Shown here: piece by piece, positions 62,469 through 64,000 of the stretch
Layout: the number at the start of each line of letters is the position of its first letter
Numbering within the stretch: the first letter of the stretch is position 1
NCBI GenBank assembly: GCA_035582835.1
Contig: JAYKAV010002946.1
Coordinates: 462,230 to 526,229 of the forward strand
Length of the DNA: 64,000 bases
Direction: 5' to 3'
DNA from: Phoebastria nigripes
Lineage: Eukaryota > Chordata > Aves > Procellariiformes > Diomedeidae
Program-made: the position numbers and the translations under genes
The notes under the pieces: generated by a model
The model's input: the letters and a program-made list of their open reading frames with translations, nothing else
Told to the model about the DNA's origin: nothing
Database searches by the model: none

Positions 62469-62605
62469 GCTACGTGCATTTGCATAGAGGCAGTTAAGTT
62501 GAGCCCCTGATGAAGCTGTCTTACCGGCTGGAATTCCTTTGAGCTGCTCATCTAATGCGATTTAAAGAGATAGTGGTTTTGTTTTGTTTTTTTCTTAAAT
62601 TCCTC

Positions 62606-63178
62606 TGTCGTGGTTTAACCCCAGCCGGCAACTAAGCACCACACAGCCACTCGCTCACTCCCCCCACGATGGGATGNGGGAGAGAATCGGAAGAGTAAAA
62701 GTGAGAAAACTCATGGGCTGAGATAAAGCAGTTTAATAGGCAAAGCAAAACCTGCGCACGCAAGCAAATCAAAACAAGGAATTCATTCACTACTTCCCAT
62801 CGGCAGGCAGGTGTTCAGCCATCTCCAGGAAAGCAGGGCTCCATCATGTGTAACGGTTACTTAGGAAGACAAACACCATCACTCCGAACGTCCCCCCTTC
62901 CTTCTTCCCCCAGCTTTATATACTGAGCATGATGTCATATGGTATGGAATATCCCATCGGCCAGTTTGGGTCAGCTGTCCTGGCTANGCTCCCTCCCAGC
63001 TTCTTGGGCACCTGGCAGAGCATGGGAAGCCGAAAAGTCCTTGAGTAGTGTAAACACTACTTAGCAACAACTAAAACATCAGTGTGTTATCAACATTATT
63101 CTCATACTAAATCCAAAACATAGCACTATACCAACCACTAGGAAGAAAATCAACTCCATCCCAGCTGAAACCAGGACA
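62606..63178 (-). mobile_element. Solo LTR, same ERVL-type family as at 37.9 kb, opposite orientation
   Basis: 573 bp. The plus strand starts TGTCGTGGTTTAACCCCAGC and ends CAGCTGAAACCAGGACA, the complement of the family's two ends. Read on the minus strand it shows TATATAAAGCTGGGGGAAG, TTTGTCTTCC, GATGGAGCCCTGCTTTCCTG, a CTATTAAACTG polyadenylation signal and CCCATGAGTTTTCTCAC, in the same order as in the 37.9 kb LTR. The 5 bases on either side (TCCTC and GTATA) do not match, so no target duplication remains. It sits between two CR1 elements pointing away from each other. No internal retroviral sequence is present. Confidence 0.93.
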
Positions 63179-63183
63179 GTATA

Positions 63184-63689
63184 TTTTTGTAAGTTCATGT
63201 TAAAAGTAGACAAGCACATATATAGCAACACTTTTTCTAAAGTTTCTTTCTGCTGCATATCAAAGGACCTTAAAATGTATATAAAAATCACTTTAATGAC
63301 TTTGGTTTCTGTGCTGCAGTGTCTCAACCCTTGCCTTGATGTTAACAAACAAAGGCAGTGTGCTATTCTTGCTTTGAACTAGCCCACTGTCAGGACAGGT
63401 GTGACTAGACTACCAGACAGGCTACCTGAACAAGAATGTCCTGAGCCAGATTTTGTCCCATAGCACCTGTGCTCTGTCTCTATGTAAGGACAGATGAGAT
63501 GGACTGCCACGAATATAAACAACTAACCGGGCATTTCCCAGGCACTGATGATGCATCTAGAAACTTTTAGTCTGGAACGAACTGCTGTCCAGCAGTCCTT
63601 GCCTGGCACAGTAGCCTTTCAGGGACTGTTATAATACATTGTAATTTGAGCAGTTTAAATTAAACTGGACAGGGAAGCCTCCAAAAGGA
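63184..63689. other. Unassigned stretch between LTR and plus-strand CR1
   Basis: About 500 bases of AT-rich, apparently unique sequence. The short open frames have no features. I see nothing recognisable. Confidence 0.45.
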
Positions 63690-64000
63690 AAAATGAGAAC
63701 ACATGCACCACGGAAACCGCCATGGGATCACACGCTTGGCAGTATCTGTACCTTTTTGGCTCAGGGGCTGGTGCCACTGGCAGAATTTTGGCTTTTTTGA
63801 TCACGGGGAGGTTTACACGGCACCAGGCCTGCTGGCAACAGATGGAGGTCAGCTGTCTCACAGGGGGAAAAGGATTCTCGCTCATGAGCTGGCAGGGCTC
63901 ATCAAGAGGGCTTTAAACTAGGTTCGCAGGGGGAAGGGGATAAAACCAGGCTCACTAGAGACGAGCCTAGGGGTGGCACGCCACTGTTGGGGGCAAAAGC
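63690..64000 (+). mobile_element. 5' part of a CR1 LINE, running off the window
   Basis: ATGGGATCACACGCTTGGCA, GGCTCAGGGGCTGGTGCCAC, TTTACACGGCACCAGGCCTG, GGGCTTTAAACTAGGTT, GGGGATAAAACCAGGCTCAC and GAGCCTAGGGGTGGCACGCC follow one another as in the region upstream of ORF2 in long CR1 copies. ORF2 would begin past the end of the window. The left boundary is approximate. This element points away from the CR1 at 59.65-62.56 kb. Confidence 0.75.
63703..63921 (+). pseudogene. CR1 ORF1 C-terminal, esterase-like remnant
   Basis: The frame contains FDHGEVYTAPGLLATDG, then LSHRGKRILAHELAGLIKRA and a stop. DGxxLSxRGxxxLAxxLAxxI is the C-terminal pattern of SGNH-type esterases, a domain described in CR1-group ORF1 proteins, where the DGxHLS motif carries the catalytic Asp and His. 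Here the residue at the His position is Gln (TDGGQLS), so the copy would be inactive if the assignment is right. The region upstream (catalytic Ser block) is not recognisable, and the Met at 63703 is probably not the original start. Confidence 0.5.

Larger units (their letters stand above)
59654..62560 (-). mobile_element. Long CR1 LINE copy, about 2.9 kb
   Basis: The left end has the complement of the CR1 3' terminus (GATTCATAGAATCATAGAAT), followed by the same 3' block order as the 19.9 kb copy. ORF2 then reads leftwards on the minus strand: an APE-type endonuclease (62.5-61.9 kb), a linker, a reverse transcriptase (about 61.1-60.4 kb) and a C-terminal domain (60.4-59.9 kb). The right limit is about 62.56 kb, just upstream of the endonuclease start; the ORF1 and 5'-UTR part is missing. 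An LTR follows 46 bases later. Young relative to the other copies here, but not active: the reverse transcriptase half is split over several frames. Several Ns fall in it. Confidence 0.95.

Noticed and set aside
1..64000. CRISPR arrays, tRNA/rRNA genes, phage or bacterial defence systems
   Set aside because: No regularly spaced repeats, no clover-leaf or rRNA cores, and no bacterial-type gene blocks. All large-scale signals are those of a bird chromosome.

Overview
The window looks like bird nuclear DNA. Six pieces of CR1 LINE are present, several carrying the avian-style 3' end (short ATTCTATG-type repeats, no poly-A tail). Two LTRs of an abundant avian ERVL-type family are also present, along with traces of MIR-like SINEs, one clear CpG island and otherwise AT-rich sequence. 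Scattered single Ns suggest a draft assembly. There are no prokaryotic or viral gene blocks. Most of the 64 kb is intronic or intergenic.

Layout. 1-35.7 kb is AT-rich non-coding DNA with old CR1 pieces (about 19.9, 23.7 and 30.6 kb), two MIR-like SINE traces (7.4 and 12.2 kb) and simple repeats. At 35.7 kb a minus-strand exon encodes an N-terminal signal peptide and has good splice sites. At 37.9 kb lies a complete solo LTR with a perfect 5-bp target-site duplication. From 43.8 to 49.0 kb, several minus-strand candidate exons occur; the best two (46.8 and 44.3 kb) are phase-matched and form the C-terminal end of a protein I do not recognise. At 50.15-50.95 kb is a CpG island with minus-strand splice donors, probably a promoter and 5'-UTR exon. 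51-59.6 kb is non-coding, with one CR1 tail, two strong G-quadruplex motifs, a near-perfect hairpin, a 70-base A tract and conserved-looking AT-rich blocks. 59.6-64 kb is a transposon cluster: a 2.9 kb minus-strand CR1 (endonuclease open, reverse transcriptase broken), a minus-strand LTR of the same family as the 37.9 kb one, and the 5' part of a plus-strand CR1 that runs off the window.

Host genes, as inferred: transcription runs mainly on the minus strand, from the CpG island leftwards. The island exon could be the 5'-UTR of the signal-peptide gene (15 kb first intron), of the gene ending at 43.8 kb, or of both. Gene names cannot be assigned from the sequence alone. I found no convincing new multi-gene system. 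The most informative items are the unnamed exons, the uORF that overlaps the signal-peptide start, and the rearranged CR1/LTR cluster.
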